A stretch of DNA of 64,000 nucleotides, taken from positions 2,452,958 to 2,516,957 of the forward strand of contig NZ_JAROAU010000003.1 in the NCBI RefSeq assembly GCF_029433855.1. Direction: 5' to 3'. The DNA comes from Candidatus Kosakonia sp. 282A-S69 (GTDB lineage Bacteria; Pseudomonadota; Gammaproteobacteria; Enterobacterales; Enterobacteriaceae). The stretch's first letter is position 1, and the number at the start of each line of letters is the position of its first letter. Below the pieces are notes generated by a model that was given only the letters and a program-made list of their open reading frames with translations, was not told the origin of the DNA and ran no database searches. A program made the translations under genes and the position numbers. Shown here piece by piece: positions 9,351 to 18,597 of this stretch.

Positions 9351-10922
9351 TTAATGTGCTCCTGCGCTGCCTTCGCTCTTGATCGGCGAAAGCAATAGAC
9401 AAAATGGGATCAACAGTACCGCCACCACGCTCAGAATGGTGAAGACATCGATGTAGGCAAGAATGCGCGACTGGGCGACCATCGCTTTGTACATCTGTCC
9501 GGTGGCGTTAGAGAAGGGATCGCCCGCCAGGCTGGTGAAGTTGCGCACCGCCTCCGCCATCGAGCGCAGCGCCAGCTGGAAGGGCTCATTAAAGGGCGAA
9601 GTATGTTCGGAGAGGTGCGACATATGCGCCTGCGAACGCTCGGTGATCGCCGCCGTTGAGAGCGAGATGCCGATCGAACCCGCCACATTACGAAACATGG
9701 TAAATAGCGCCGCCGCATCGGCGTTGAGCTGGCGCGGGATAGTGATAAAAGCAATGGTGGTGAGCGGCACAAACAGGAAGCCAAGCCCGATCGACTGCGC
9801 GCTGCGAAACAGCACCAGCGTTTCAAAATCGACATCTGGAGCCAGCGATCGCGTCCACCAGAAGGAGGCCGCGAGGCAGAAGAAGCCGAAGGCGATAATC
9901 CAGCGCGTCTGCACCACCGGCATGAGCTTCAACACCAGCGGAATGGTTAACACAATCAATATTGCCCCCGGCGAGAGTACCAGCCCCGACCAGGTCGCGG
10001 TGTAGCCCAGATCCTGCTGCGCCAGCTGCGGGATCACCACCGAGCTGCCATAAAGGATCATCGCCATGCCGGCCATCAACAGGCTGGAGACGGCAAAGTT
10101 TTTATCGGCCATGCAGCGCAGATCGACCACCGGCTTTTTGGCGTACATCAGCCAGTAGATAGCGCCCACAAGCCCTATCGCCGTCAGCACCGCAAAGATA
10201 CGGGTGAAGTCGGAGTTAAACCAATCCTCATCCTCCCCGCGGTCAAGCATCACCTGCAGGCAGCCAAGACCGAGCGCGATCAGGCCAATGCCCGGCCAGT
10301 CGATGGAGAGTTTCTGTTTTGATTTACGCTCCCACGGCGGATCTTCCAGCAGCTGATAGATGGCCAGCACCGTGACAATCCCCACCGGGATATTGATAAA
10401 AAAGACCCAGCGCCAGGAGTAGTTATCGGTGATCCAGCCGCCCAGCGTCGGGCCAAGCACCGGGGCCACGATAATGGCGATAGAGGAGAGACCAAAGGCT
10501 TTGCCGCGATCTTCCGGTTTAAAGTAGTCCAGCAGTACCGACTGCTGCGTCGGTTGCAGGCCGCCGCCGAAGAAGCCCTGCAAAATACGAAACAGAATGA
10601 TCTCCCACAGCTCAGTGGCGATACCGCATAAGAAGGAGCAGACGGTAAACATCACGATACAGATGAGGAAAAACTGTTTGCGGCCAAAGGTACGGCTAAG
10701 AAATGCGGAGATCGGCAGCACGATACCGTTCGCCACCAGGTAGCTGGTCAGCACCCATGTCGATTCGTCATAACTGGCTGAGAGCGACCCGGCGACATGC
10801 GGCAGCGCCACGTTAACGATAGTGGTGTCGAGGATCTCCATAAATACCGCGAGGGTGACGACCCACGCCACCGCCCACGGGTTACTGGCCGGACGCCAGT
10901 TTTCATGGCTGTGGTCGGTCAT
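9351..10922 (-). CDS. MFS drug exporter, DHA2 (EmrB) family
   Basis: Inner-membrane proton antiporter of 523 aa with 14 predicted membrane segments. DHA2 motifs are visible: LDTTIVNVALPHVAGSL in helix 1, the loop 2-3 motif GRKQFF, motif C GPTLGGWITDNYSWRW near residue 150, and NIPVG. It partners with the adjacent HlyD-type adaptor and outer-membrane factor. Its ATG overlaps the stop of the adaptor gene by 4 bp, indicating translational coupling. The export substrate (drug, phenolic acid or siderophore) is not evident. Confidence 0.93.
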   Translation of the reverse strand: MTDHSHENWRPASNPWAVAWVVTLAVFMEILDTTIVNVALPHVAGSLSASYDESTWVLTSYLVANGIVLPISAFLSRTFGRKQFFLICIVMFTVCSFLCGIATELWEIILFRILQGFFGGGLQPTQQSVLLDYFKPEDRGKAFGLSSIAIIVAPVLGPTLGGWITDNYSWRWVFFINIPVGIVTVLAIYQLLEDPPWERKSKQKLSIDWPGIGLIALGLGCLQVMLDRGEDEDWFNSDFTRIFAVLTAIGLVGAIYWLMYAKKPVVDLRCMADKNFAVSSLLMAGMAMILYGSSVVIPQLAQQDLGYTATWSGLVLSPGAILIVLTIPLVLKLMPVVQTRWIIAFGFFCLAASFWWTRSLAPDVDFETLVLFRSAQSIGLGFLFVPLTTIAFITIPRQLNADAAALFTMFRNVAGSIGISLSTAAITERSQAHMSHLSEHTSPFNEPFQLALRSMAEAVRNFTSLAGDPFSNATGQMYKAMVAQSRILAYIDVFTILSVVAVLLIPFCLLLSPIKSEGSAGAH

Positions 10923-12043
10923 TCCAGCGTAACCTTCGGTTCAACAGAGAGGCCGAGCGGCAGCGGTTTATTCGGATCCAGCCCCTTATCGATAACGATC
11001 TTCACCGGCACACGCTGAACGATCTTCACAAAGTTACCGGTGGCGTTTTCCGACGGGAAGGCGGCGAACTTTGAGCCACTCCCCTGCTGGATACTGTCGA
11101 CATGCCCTTCCAGCTCAAGATCCGGCCAGGCATCGACGGTGACCGTCACTTTATTGCCCGGGCGCATACGCTCCAGCTGTGACTCTTTAAAGTTGGCCGT
11201 CACCCACACCTCTTGCGAGACCAGGGAAAAGAGCGCGGTCCCGGCCTGCACCAGCGTGCCGGTTTGCACATTACGTTTGGTGACGTAACCATCAAACGGC
11301 GCGCGGACGTTGGTCCACGAGAGGTTAAGATTGGCGGTTTCCAGCTGCGCTTTCGCCTGCGCAACCTGCTGCTCGCGCGCCTCGACGTTGGTCTCCTGCT
11401 GGCGGATCTGCAACTGCACCTGCTCAGCCACTTCCAGCTGCGCCTGCGCGCTGGCAAGCTGCGCCTGGGCACTGCGCAGCTGCGCATTGGCGGTATCAAT
11501 ATTTTGCTGGGTGGTGGCGCGGGGATCGACACCGCGCTGGCGTTTATAGGCGGCTTCAGCGTTGGCGAGATCGGCCTTCGCTTTCAGTACCTGCGCGCGC
11601 GCTTCATCCCGCTGCGCCGGGTACTGCACTCTGGAGAGCGCTAATTGCGCCTGCGCCTGGTGAAGCTGCGCGGTCGCCAGCCCAAGCTGGGCCTGCGCCT
11701 GATCGCGCTGGGCGGTAGCATCGCGTGGGTCGATCACCACCAGCAGATCGCCCTTTTTCACCCGCTGGTTATCTTTTACCCGCAGCTCGGTCACGTAGCC
11801 CGCCACTTTGGGCGCGATGGTCACCGCATCGCCGTCGGTGAAGGCGTCATCGGTGGTCTCCTGGTTGCGGGTTAATAACCACCACACCAGCGCCACCACG
11901 ACCATTACCACCACAACAATGCCAAGAATAATCAGTGGCTTCTTTCCGGGGCGTTTGCGGGGTTTGTCCTCTTGCTGCTCTTTTTCGTCTTGCTGCTCTT
12001 TTTCGTCCTGAACATCGTCAGGTTGAGTTCTCTTTTCTGCCAT
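10919..12043 (-). CDS. EmrA/HlyD-family adaptor
   Basis: Periplasmic adaptor (membrane fusion protein) of 374 aa. It has a hydrophilic cytoplasmic N tail with a tandem DEKEQQ repeat (about residues 13-24), one membrane helix (about 35-57, PLIILGIVVVVMVVVALVWWLL), a lipoyl half-motif VTIAPKVAGYVTELRVKDNQRVKKGDLLVVIDPRD, a long Ala/Gln-rich coiled-coil hairpin, and the second half lipoyl/barrel NVRAPFDGYVTKRNVQTGTLV. First gene of the three-gene pump operon, with its own promoter upstream. The K-12 emrAB lacks the outer-membrane gene, so this is a different locus. Confidence 0.93.
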   Translation of the reverse strand: MAEKRTQPDDVQDEKEQQDEKEQQEDKPRKRPGKKPLIILGIVVVVMVVVALVWWLLTRNQETTDDAFTDGDAVTIAPKVAGYVTELRVKDNQRVKKGDLLVVIDPRDATAQRDQAQAQLGLATAQLHQAQAQLALSRVQYPAQRDEARAQVLKAKADLANAEAAYKRQRGVDPRATTQQNIDTANAQLRSAQAQLASAQAQLEVAEQVQLQIRQQETNVEAREQQVAQAKAQLETANLNLSWTNVRAPFDGYVTKRNVQTGTLVQAGTALFSLVSQEVWVTANFKESQLERMRPGNKVTVTVDAWPDLELEGHVDSIQQGSGSKFAAFPSENATGNFVKIVQRVPVKIVIDKGLDPNKPLPLGLSVEPKVTLE

Positions 12044-12087
12044 AGTCTCGCAACGTTCCTGTCAGGTAACGGCGCCGGGAGTGCGCC

Positions 12088-12137
12088 GTTTACTAAACTT
12101 AGGCGGTTGCTATACATTTGCCAGGATAAACTGACAA
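12088..12137 (-). promoter_or_regulatory. Promoter and candidate operator of the emrAB-like operon
   Basis: On the minus strand, -35 TTGTCA (12137-12132), a 17-bp spacer and -10 TATAGC (12114-12109) precede the adaptor gene. Just downstream of the expected start site is a palindrome GTTTACTAAAC (12088-12098), a plausible repressor site. No regulator gene is linked to the operon. Confidence 0.55.
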
Positions 12138-12144
12138 ATCAGCA

Positions 12145-13254
12145 CTATATGACTAAGAGTAATCCGTATCCCACCAGCGCAGCCCACACCAGCAGCGGCA
12201 TGGAGTAGAGATGGAAGCGCCACCAGATACGGCGATTATTTGCCATACGCAGGGCGATAAGGTTCGCCAGCGAACCCGGCAGCAGGCCAAAACCCCCCAC
12301 GTTGACCGCCCAGGCGAGCAGCGTATCGGGCGGAACATAGTTGAGCAGCAGAATGGTCGCCGGCACATTACTGATAAACTGCGACAGGCCAATCGCGGTC
12401 AGCCATAAGCCAGGCGGCGAGAGCTGGCCGGTGCTGGCAAGGGTCGCGTGCAGGGCCGGAAGCTGGGTCAGCAGATGGACATCGATAAACATGGCGATAA
12501 AAACCAGCAGCAGCGTCCAGTCGACGCTGAATACCACCCGGCGCGCCAGAAAGAGAAAACCGACGGCGATAATCGCCAGCCCCCACAGCTCCTGCTTCAG
12601 CTCAAGCGCGGTGATAAAGACCAGGTAAAAACCGAGGCAGCTCCAGACCAGCTTCGGTTTCCACTCGCTTGAACTCTGCCCGCTATGGTAGGTCAGCGCT
12701 TTGCCGGAGAAGCAGAACCAGCAGAGCACCAGCAGCGTGACCATCATCGCCAGCGCCAGCGGCGCCATCTGCCAAATGAAGGCCGGGAAAGAGAGCCCCG
12801 AACGTCCCCAAATCAGGATGTTCTGCGGGTTGCCGATGGGCGTAAGTAGCGATCCGGCGTTGACCGCCAGCGCTTCAAAGATGATCAGCCGGTTAACCGG
12901 AATTTCGCACAGCTTCTTTAAGGTAATGGTCAGCGGTACGACGATAAAGAGCGCGACATCATTCGTAAGAAAGGTGGAGAGCACCGCCGCCGCCAGCACG
13001 AGGAAGATCGCCAGCTGACGTTCGTGCTGAAAACGACGCACCATGCGTCGGCCAATAACATCAAAATAGCCGCTCAGCTCCACCCCTTTGGTCAGCAGCA
13101 TTAAGCCGCTGAGGGTGATAATGGTGTGCCAGTCGATGGCGCCAGGCCACTTCTTTGGTGCAAAGGGGACAAAGAAGCATAAGGCGATGCCGATCAACAA
13201 TAACAGGTGGAGAAAGCGGTCACGCGCCAGGGCGCGCAGAAAAGGGAGGTTCAT
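12145..13254 (-). CDS. ybiR: Putative anion transporter YbiR
   Basis: Polytopic inner-membrane protein of 369 aa of the ArsB/NhaD-CitMHS (ion transporter) superfamily with about ten membrane helices. Features include [18 protein letters not shown] (re-entrant motif) and [19 protein letters not shown], and a second [13 protein letters not shown] motif near the C terminus. It overlaps the mntR stop by 4 bp (ATGA), so it is translationally coupled to mntR, the same arrangement as K-12. The substrate is not established; linkage to mntR suggests a role in metal or anion homeostasis only by association. Confidence 0.9.
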   Translation of the reverse strand: MNLPFLRALARDRFLHLLLLIGIALCFFVPFAPKKWPGAIDWHTIITLSGLMLLTKGVELSGYFDVIGRRMVRRFQHERQLAIFLVLAAAVLSTFLTNDVALFIVVPLTITLKKLCEIPVNRLIIFEALAVNAGSLLTPIGNPQNILIWGRSGLSFPAFIWQMAPLALAMMVTLLVLCWFCFSGKALTYHSGQSSSEWKPKLVWSCLGFYLVFITALELKQELWGLAIIAVGFLFLARRVVFSVDWTLLLVFIAMFIDVHLLTQLPALHATLASTGQLSPPGLWLTAIGLSQFISNVPATILLLNYVPPDTLLAWAVNVGGFGLLPGSLANLIALRMANNRRIWWRFHLYSMPLLVWAALVGYGLLLVI

Positions 13255-13721
13255 TCAGATGGCGTCTCGTGTTGCTGCGTGAAACGACGAAAACACTCGA
13301 GGGTCTCTTCGCTGACGTGGTGCTCCATCCCTTCCGCATCGCGCCGGGCGATATCCGGGCTGACACCCAACACCAGCAGGAAACTCTCAACGATTTGATG
13401 GCGTTCGCGGCTCTCCTGCGCCAGCTTCTCCCCTTCGGCGGTGAGAAAGACACCGCGCCACGGGATCTGCTCAATCAGACCGACCGAGGCGAGCCTTTTT
13501 AACATTTTTGCTACCGTAGGCTGCGATACGCCGAGGCGCGCGGCCATATCGACCTGGCGGGCCTCCCCCACTTCGCGGATCAGATCGGAGATGAGTTCAA
13601 CATAGTCATCAATCAGCTCGCGGCGATGCGCTTCGCGCACCTGGCGGAAGCCTTCGACATGCTCTTCGACATTAACCAGCGTCACTTTTTTTATTGTTTG
13701 CTTACCTGCGCGACGGTTCAT
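13251..13721 (-). CDS. mntR: Manganese-responsive repressor MntR
   Basis: DtxR-family transcription factor of 156 aa. When bound to Mn(II) it represses manganese uptake (mntH) and mntS and affects the exporter mntP. The winged helix contains [22 protein letters not shown] and the metal/dimer domain contains [14 protein letters not shown], which supplies His and Glu ligands. I chose the ATG at 13721 ([13 protein letters not shown]), preceded by GGGGAAG and matching K-12; 21 upstream in-frame codons are not part of the family. It is divergent from mntS, with an MntR box between them. Confidence 0.95.
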   Translation of the reverse strand: MNRRAGKQTIKKVTLVNVEEHVEGFRQVREAHRRELIDDYVELISDLIREVGEARQVDMAARLGVSQPTVAKMLKRLASVGLIEQIPWRGVFLTAEGEKLAQESRERHQIVESFLLVLGVSPDIARRDAEGMEHHVSEETLECFRRFTQQHETPSE

Positions 13722-13811
13722 AGTGCTTCCCCTGACGGTGAGACGCTGTGCAGCATCATATAAGAGAGGCGCATTGTAAACCATCCGTGAATCAGTACAA
13801 AAAATTAACGT

Positions 13812-13847
13812 ATTAGCCGTAGCTATGTAATATAGCCTGTGCTATAT
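13812..13847. promoter_or_regulatory. MntR operator(s) in the mntR-mntS interval
   Basis: The perfect palindrome ATATAGCCTGTGCTATAT (13830-13847) fits the MntR box pattern with inverted TAGC...GCTA arms. An adjacent weaker palindrome TAGCCGTAGCTA (13813-13824) may be a second, overlapping site. Location 60-80 bp before mntS agrees with manganese repression of that gene in K-12. Confidence 0.85.
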
Positions 13848-13907
13848 CTGTATGTAATGCGTTCACCTTTCATGGATCGAAGGGGTCCTAATTAGCAGGA
13901 GGTGACA

Positions 13908-14039
13908 ATGAATGAGTTCAAGAGGTGTATGCGCGTGTTTAGCCACTCTCCCTTTAAAGTCCGTTTAATGCTGCTCAATATGTTGTGCGATATCGTCAAC
14001 GGTAAGCCGCAGCAGAACGAAGATAAACCTACCCACTGA
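13908..14039 (+). CDS. mntS: Small protein MntS
   Basis: A 43-codon gene too short for normal ORF calling. It translates to MNEFKRCMRVFSHSPFKVRL..., nearly identical over the first 35 residues to K-12 MntS as I recall it (42 aa), and differs mainly in the C-terminal tail. AGGAGG precedes the ATG with ideal spacing. MntS is made when manganese is scarce and raises intracellular available manganese, partly by inhibiting the exporter MntP. It is divergent from mntR and preceded by an MntR box. A hairpin terminator follows directly. The same locus in K-12 was first named RybA sRNA. Confidence 0.92.
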   Translation: MNEFKRCMRVFSHSPFKVRLMLLNMLCDIVNGKPQQNEDKPTH

Positions 14040-14040
14040 T

Positions 14041-14070
14041 GCGGCGTCGCGGTACGCCGCTTCATATTTC
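14041..14070 (+). terminator. mntS terminator
   Basis: Stem GCGGCGT/ACGCCGC (14041-14047, 14054-14060) followed by the T-rich TTCATATTTCT, starting 1 bp after the mntS stop. Confidence 0.7.
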
Positions 14071-14316
14071 TGTCATTTTATCCCTTCATACTGACCTCTT
14101 TTCCCCAAAATCCGCGTCATTTTGCTGGATTTGCAATCACTCTCGCAAAACAAACTCTTAGCTGCTGTTGACCTTCACCCCGCCGCGCTTTATCTTTGCG
14201 CAGCCCTGCACTCAATGCGCACCGCAGACGCGGATCCCCTCCCCCTCTCAGCGCGCTGTCCGGCAGGTTTTGACCCTTACGCCAGGGTGAGCACATGGCG
14301 TTTCACGAAATCATCT

Positions 14317-15906
14317 ATGAGCGTAATCCTTAAAGAGTCCGTTGCCCTGCGCGGTCAGTCGATCAATCCGTGGATTGGTTTCTATTTCCTGCAGTCCCTG
14401 TTAATTAACTTTGCCCTTGGCTACGAATTCAGCGTGCTGTATGCGGTGGTCTCCACCTGCGCGCTCTGCGTGCTCTGGCGTCATGCACCGCGCGCGCAAA
14501 AAATTTTTCTGGCGATCACAACGCTTACCGCTGCCAGCTACTTTCCGTTTGGCCAGGCTTATGGCGCGCCCAACTTCAACACCCTGCTGGCGCTGCGTTC
14601 AACCAATATCGAAGAGTCATCGGAAATTCTGACCATCTTTCCGTGGTATCACTATGTGATTAGCCTTGGCATCCTCGCGCTGGGCGTGGTGGCACTGCGC
14701 CGCCGGGTATTGGTGCCGTCAACGCCGTGGCTGAAGTGGGACACGCTGGGCGTGATCTTTTGCGTCGCCTCCTACTTTATTGGCCCGGTGCAGAACCACT
14801 TTCGCGGCTTTGAGTTCCGCCTGATCGACACTGGCGTGCCGGTGCTGCGCTTTGTGCGCGATGTCGCCTACAACTATCACGAAGTGAAGGTGGAAGAGGA
14901 GAACATGGCGCAGCTCTCCGGGATGAAAGATACGTGGACAGTCACCGCCGTAAACCCGAAGTATCACGTCTATGTGGTCGTGATTGGTGAGAGCGCGCGC
15001 CGCGATGCGCTGGGTGCTTTTGGCGGTCACTGGAACAACACACCGTTTGCCAGCCAGGTGAATGGCGATCTCTTTACCGACTATATAGCCGCCAGCGGAT
15101 CGACACAGAAGTCTCTCGGCCTGACTTTAAACCGCGTGGTCAACGACAAGCCACAGTATCAGGATAACTTTGTCACGCTGGCGAGCCGCGCCGGTTTCCA
15201 GACATGGTGGTTCTCCAACCAGGGGCAGATTGGCGAGTATGACACTGCCATCGCCAGTATTGCGAAGCGCGTCGACGAAGTGCAGTTCCTGAAACGGGGC
15301 GACTTTGAAGCGGATAAAAACACCCGCGATGAGGATCTGTTAACGCTCACCAACCAGGTGCTGAGCGTGCGGCGTAATCAACCGCAGCTGATTGTGTTAC
15401 ATCTGATGGGCTCGCATCCGCAGGCGTGCGATCGCACCGGCGGCAAGTACAACGAGTTTGTACAGTCGAAAGAGACCTCCTGCTACCTCTACTCCATCAC
15501 CCAGACGGACACTCTGCTGAGCAAGATCTACTCCCAGCTGCGCAACAGCGGCGAGAGCTTCTCGATGGTCTACTTCTCCGATCATGGTTTGGCCTTTAAA
15601 GAGCGCGGCAAAGAGGTGCAGTACCTGGCGCATGACGACCATTTTCAGCAGAACTTCCAGGTACCGTTTATGGTGGTCTCAAGCGATGCGACCAAACATC
15701 GTCTGATTAAGGCGCGCCGCTCCGCCAACGACTTTTTGAGCTTCTTCTCGCAGTGGACCGGCATTAGCGCCACGCAGATCAAAAACTCCTACCCCTTTAT
15801 CTCGGGGAAAAAAGCGGGACCCGTCTACGTGACCAACTTTAAGTTACAGAAAGTGGACTATAACCATCTCGGCACGGATCTGTTCGACACGCGCAGCACG
15901 CATTAA
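14317..15906 (+). CDS. opgE: Phosphoethanolamine transferase-like protein YbiP/OpgE
   Basis: Inner-membrane protein of 529 aa with four or five N-terminal helices and a large periplasmic sulfatase-fold domain. Conserved elements are VVVIGESARRDALGAFGG, the nucleophile region AASGSTQKSLGLTLNR, VLHLMGSHPQACDR and YFSDHGLAF. K-12 YbiP has been reported to add phosphoethanolamine to osmoregulated periplasmic glucans (OpgE). I chose the ATG at 14317 (MSVILKESVALRG), matching K-12; the open frame runs 65 codons further upstream without homology that I recognise. The ribosome site is weak. The gap from mntS (277 bp) holds the mntS terminator and presumably the promoter. Confidence 0.88.
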   Translation: MSVILKESVALRGQSINPWIGFYFLQSLLINFALGYEFSVLYAVVSTCALCVLWRHAPRAQKIFLAITTLTAASYFPFGQAYGAPNFNTLLALRSTNIEESSEILTIFPWYHYVISLGILALGVVALRRRVLVPSTPWLKWDTLGVIFCVASYFIGPVQNHFRGFEFRLIDTGVPVLRFVRDVAYNYHEVKVEEENMAQLSGMKDTWTVTAVNPKYHVYVVVIGESARRDALGAFGGHWNNTPFASQVNGDLFTDYIAASGSTQKSLGLTLNRVVNDKPQYQDNFVTLASRAGFQTWWFSNQGQIGEYDTAIASIAKRVDEVQFLKRGDFEADKNTRDEDLLTLTNQVLSVRRNQPQLIVLHLMGSHPQACDRTGGKYNEFVQSKETSCYLYSITQTDTLLSKIYSQLRNSGESFSMVYFSDHGLAFKERGKEVQYLAHDDHFQQNFQVPFMVVSSDATKHRLIKARRSANDFLSFFSQWTGISATQIKNSYPFISGKKAGPVYVTNFKLQKVDYNHLGTDLFDTRSTH

Positions 15907-15928
15907 CGGTCTATGCTTGTTGCAGGCA

Positions 15929-15959
15929 AAAAAAATCCGCCCCTTGAGGCGGATTTTTA
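15929..15959. terminator. Bidirectional terminator opgE / ompX
   Basis: AAAAATCCGCC-CCTTGA-GGCGGATTTTT is an 11-bp stem with A run and T run, placed between two convergent genes. Confidence 0.93.
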
Positions 15960-15974
15960 TTATCGCGAAAGCGA

Positions 15975-16490
15975 TTAGAAGCGGTAACCAACACCGGCAA
16001 TCCAGGTGCCAACGTCAACGCTACGGATACGGCTCTGCTCGTAGGAGAAGTCCAGAGCAACGTTTTCCATCGGGTTGAACTGCAGACCAGCACCGTAGGA
16101 GAAGCCGTAGTCGCTGGTGTCAGAAACTTTAGCAACGTCAGCAGTCTGCTGGAATTTACCGTAGCCAACACCCACTACACCGTAGATGCTCGCCCAGTCA
16201 TTGATGCGGAAAGCCGGACCAGCAGTGATGCCGTAGTACTGAGCTTTGTTATAAACGCCTTCACCGGTAGTACGATCTTTTTCGGTGTAGGTAAAGGAAC
16301 CGATAACGCCCAGCGGGTTGTTGTCCTGCTCGTAACGATATTTTAGGTTGAAACCGTTGGTTTTGTTAGCAATACCCTGAGCGTCGCTCTGAGCATAACC
16401 GCCGGAAACAGTAGAAGTTGATGCTACTGCGGAACCTGCAGAAACCGCCAGAAGAGCGGCCAGTGCTGAAAGACATGCAATTTTTTTCAT
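15975..16490 (-). CDS. ompX: Outer-membrane protein OmpX
   Basis: Eight-stranded beta-barrel outer-membrane protein of the Ail/Lom/OmpX family, 171 aa as in K-12. The signal peptide MKKIACLSALAALLAVSAGSAVA is cleaved before STSTVSGGYAQSDAQG. Alternating barrel strands follow, ending in the C-terminal aromatic WIAGVGYRF required for BAM-dependent assembly. It is linked to adhesion and envelope stress. The start codon is set by AGGTGG 6-11 bp upstream; four upstream in-frame codons are not needed. It is monocistronic. Confidence 0.97.
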   Translation of the reverse strand: MKKIACLSALAALLAVSAGSAVASTSTVSGGYAQSDAQGIANKTNGFNLKYRYEQDNNPLGVIGSFTYTEKDRTTGEGVYNKAQYYGITAGPAFRINDWASIYGVVGVGYGKFQQTADVAKVSDTSDYGFSYGAGLQFNPMENVALDFSYEQSRIRSVDVGTWIAGVGYRF

Positions 16491-16848
16491 AATCCACCTC
16501 AAATGTGCTTCAAGAAATCCTGGGTACTACGCATTTAAATATATCAAAAATTATAAGGAAACTCTTTGAGAGAAATAGAGTCTAAAGCGTTCTTTCATGT
16601 AACAGAAAGTTTCCGCATCTTAACAACTCTTTCATTAACAAGCAGTTTTCTCAAGAGCCGGACTATTATGGTACCTGTTCCTGAATTCGTTCATCCAGAT
16701 TATTCTTAAATAAACAGGCCAATAAACGACCGGCCGAGGGTCATTATACGGATTTTTTCAGCCTTTTTTACAACCAACCATCAACCGTCTGAATACTATT
16801 TCAAGTAAACTGTTGGCTCTGCTTCACCAGACACTTAACGGAGAAAGG
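16491..16848. promoter_or_regulatory. ompX / rhtA divergent regulatory region, no gene seen
   Basis: 358 bp of AT-rich DNA between divergent genes. The ompX 5' leader must lie here; in E. coli it is targeted by small RNAs, but I could not place those sites with confidence. No ORF with a ribosome site and no repeat was found. Confidence 0.5.
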
Positions 16849-17739
16849 ATGCCTGTTTTGCCGCGTAAACTGCCGGTGTGGGTACCGGTCATCATACTGC
16901 TCATCGCGATGACCTCAATTCAGGGAGGGGCGTCACTGGCGAAATCGCTCTTTCCTTTAGTTGGCGCGCCTGGCGTCACCGCGCTTCGTCTTGCCCTCGG
17001 CACGCTTATCCTCGTGATCGTCTTTAAACCCTGGCGTCTGCGTTTCACCCGCGAACAACGTCTGCCGCTGCTCTTTTATGGCCTGTCGCTGGGGGCGATG
17101 AACTACATGTTCTACCTGGCGATCCAGACCGTACCGCTCGGTGTGGCCGTGGCGCTGGAGTTTACGGGCCCGCTGGCCGTTGCCCTCTTCGGCTCCCGTC
17201 GTGCGGTCGATTTCATCTGGGTGATCCTCGCCGTGCTGGGGCTGTGGTATCTGCTGCCGCTGGGCCAGGATGTGGCGCAAGTTGATTTGACCGGCGCGGC
17301 GTTTGCGCTCGGCGCGGGCGCCTGCTGGGCTATCTATATTCTGACCGGGCAGCGCGCGGGCGAGGATCATGGCCCGGCAACCGTCGCGCTCGGGTCGCTG
17401 ATTGCCGCCATTATCTTTGTTCCCCTTGGCGCATTTCAGGCCGGCGACGTGTTGTGGCACTGGTCGATTTTACCGCTCGGTATTGCGGTGGCGATTTTGT
17501 CGACCGCATTGCCCTATTCGCTGGAGATGATCGCCCTTACCCGGTTACCGACGCGCACCTTCGGCACACTGATGAGCATGGAGCCAGCGCTTGCCGCCGT
17601 CTCGGGCATGGTCTTCCTCGGCGAGACGCTAGCGCTCCAGCAGGTGCTGGCTTTGATGGCGATCGTGATTGCCTCAATGGGGTCGACATTAACCCTGCGT
17701 CGCGAGACCACAATAAAAGAAGTGGATAGGAGTAAATAA
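16849..17739 (+). CDS. rhtA: Threonine/homoserine exporter RhtA
   Basis: Inner-membrane amino-acid exporter of the DMT superfamily (two EamA repeats, ten helices), 296 aa. Visible motifs include SIQGGASLAKSLFPLVGAPGVTALRLALGTLIL, LEFTGPLAVAL at the end of repeat 1, and PYSLEMIALTRLPTRTFGTLMSMEPALAAVSG in repeat 2. It exports threonine, homoserine and related compounds in E. coli. I chose the ATG at 16849, following GGAGAAAGG, which matches the K-12 N terminus; 12 upstream in-frame codons are excluded. A perfect 12-bp inverted repeat follows the stop codon. Confidence 0.94.
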   Translation: MPVLPRKLPVWVPVIILLIAMTSIQGGASLAKSLFPLVGAPGVTALRLALGTLILVIVFKPWRLRFTREQRLPLLFYGLSLGAMNYMFYLAIQTVPLGVAVALEFTGPLAVALFGSRRAVDFIWVILAVLGLWYLLPLGQDVAQVDLTGAAFALGAGACWAIYILTGQRAGEDHGPATVALGSLIAAIIFVPLGAFQAGDVLWHWSILPLGIAVAILSTALPYSLEMIALTRLPTRTFGTLMSMEPALAAVSGMVFLGETLALQQVLALMAIVIASMGSTLTLRRETTIKEVDRSK

Positions 17740-17744
17740 TAATT

Positions 17745-17780
17745 ATTCAGCATGAGATTCCGCTCATGCTGAATATTCAT
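17745..17780 (+). terminator. rhtA terminator
   Basis: Perfect 12-bp inverted repeat ATTCAGCATGAG / CTCATGCTGAAT (17745-17756, 17763-17774) with a 6-nt loop. The following T tract is short (ATTCATTC). Confidence 0.75.
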
Positions 17781-17974
17781 TCAAACCTTTGACATTATTT
17801 TTTACGCTTTAAGTAAATTCTTTATTAATTAGAATTATTCCTGGTTATCACCTCTTTCTTTATTAGATTTATCTTACATTTCATTCGATTAGTTGCGCGT
17901 TTTCGAAATCGTGACCTATATTTAAATCACGCTATCGAACTGATAGGCATAGCCAAAACCGACGACGGTTAATC

Positions 17975-17993
17975 TGGTGCTATACTTAGTTCC
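17975..17993 (+). promoter_or_regulatory. dps promoter -10 region
   Basis: TGGTGCTATACTTAG, with an extended TG and CTATACT -10, lies about 45 bp before the dps start codon. It resembles the K-12 dps promoter, which is used by sigma-S with IHF and by sigma-70 with OxyR. Confidence 0.65.
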
Positions 17994-18033
17994 GGTAATT
18001 ACCTGGGACACAAACATCAAGAGGATATGGATT

Positions 18034-18537
18034 ATGAGTACCGCTAAACTGGTAAAAACGAAAGCGTCTAATCTGCTTTATACCCGTAACGATGTATCGG
18101 ACAGCGATAAACAAGCGACCATTGAACTGCTGAATCGCCAGGTGATCCACTTCACTGACCTGTCTCTGATCACCAAGCAGGCTCACTGGAACATGCGTGG
18201 CGCGAACTTCATCGGCGTGCATGAGATGCTGGATCAGTTCCGTACTTCGCTGGTAACGCATCTCGATACGATGGCAGAGCGCGTGGTTCAGCTGGGCGGT
18301 GTTGCACTGGGTACTACTCAGGTGATCAACAGCAAAACGGCGGTGCAAAGCTACCCGCTGGACATTCACAGCGTACAGGATCACCTGAAAGAGCTGGCCG
18401 ATCGTTACGCGGTTGTGGCGAACGACCTGCGTAAAGCCATTACCGAAGCGAAAGATGAAGATACCGCAGATATCTTTACCGCCGCTTCCCGCGATCTGGA
18501 TCAGTACCTGTGGTTTATCGAAGCTAACATCGAATAA
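18034..18537 (+). CDS. dps: DNA-binding ferritin-like protein Dps
   Basis: Dodecameric stationary-phase protein of 167 aa (K-12 length) that condenses DNA and oxidises and stores iron with H2O2, protecting the chromosome. The Lys-rich disordered tail [13 protein letters not shown] binds DNA. The ferroxidase-site motif [22 protein letters not shown] and [14 protein letters not shown] supply the His, Asp and Glu ligands. I chose the ATG at 18034, with GAGGAT upstream; the frame is open for 19 further codons across the promoter, which is not plausible. It is monocistronic, with a strong terminator. Confidence 0.97.
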   Translation: MSTAKLVKTKASNLLYTRNDVSDSDKQATIELLNRQVIHFTDLSLITKQAHWNMRGANFIGVHEMLDQFRTSLVTHLDTMAERVVQLGGVALGTTQVINSKTAVQSYPLDIHSVQDHLKELADRYAVVANDLRKAITEAKDEDTADIFTAASRDLDQYLWFIEANIE

Positions 18538-18562
18538 CCCAGATCGTTTTGTTATCGCTCAG

Positions 18563-18597
18563 ACCCCTGCACCCTCTGGTGCGGGGGTTTGCACTTT
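18563..18597 (+). terminator. dps terminator
   Basis: ACCCCTGCACC-CTCT-GGTGCGGGGGT forms an 11-bp stem with one mismatch, followed by TTGCACTTTT. Confidence 0.88.

Noticed and set aside
14122-14316. 65-residue N-terminal extension of OpgE
   Set aside because: It lacks similarity to the family and runs through the expected promoter; the ATG at 14317 gives the K-12 length, although its ribosome site is weak.
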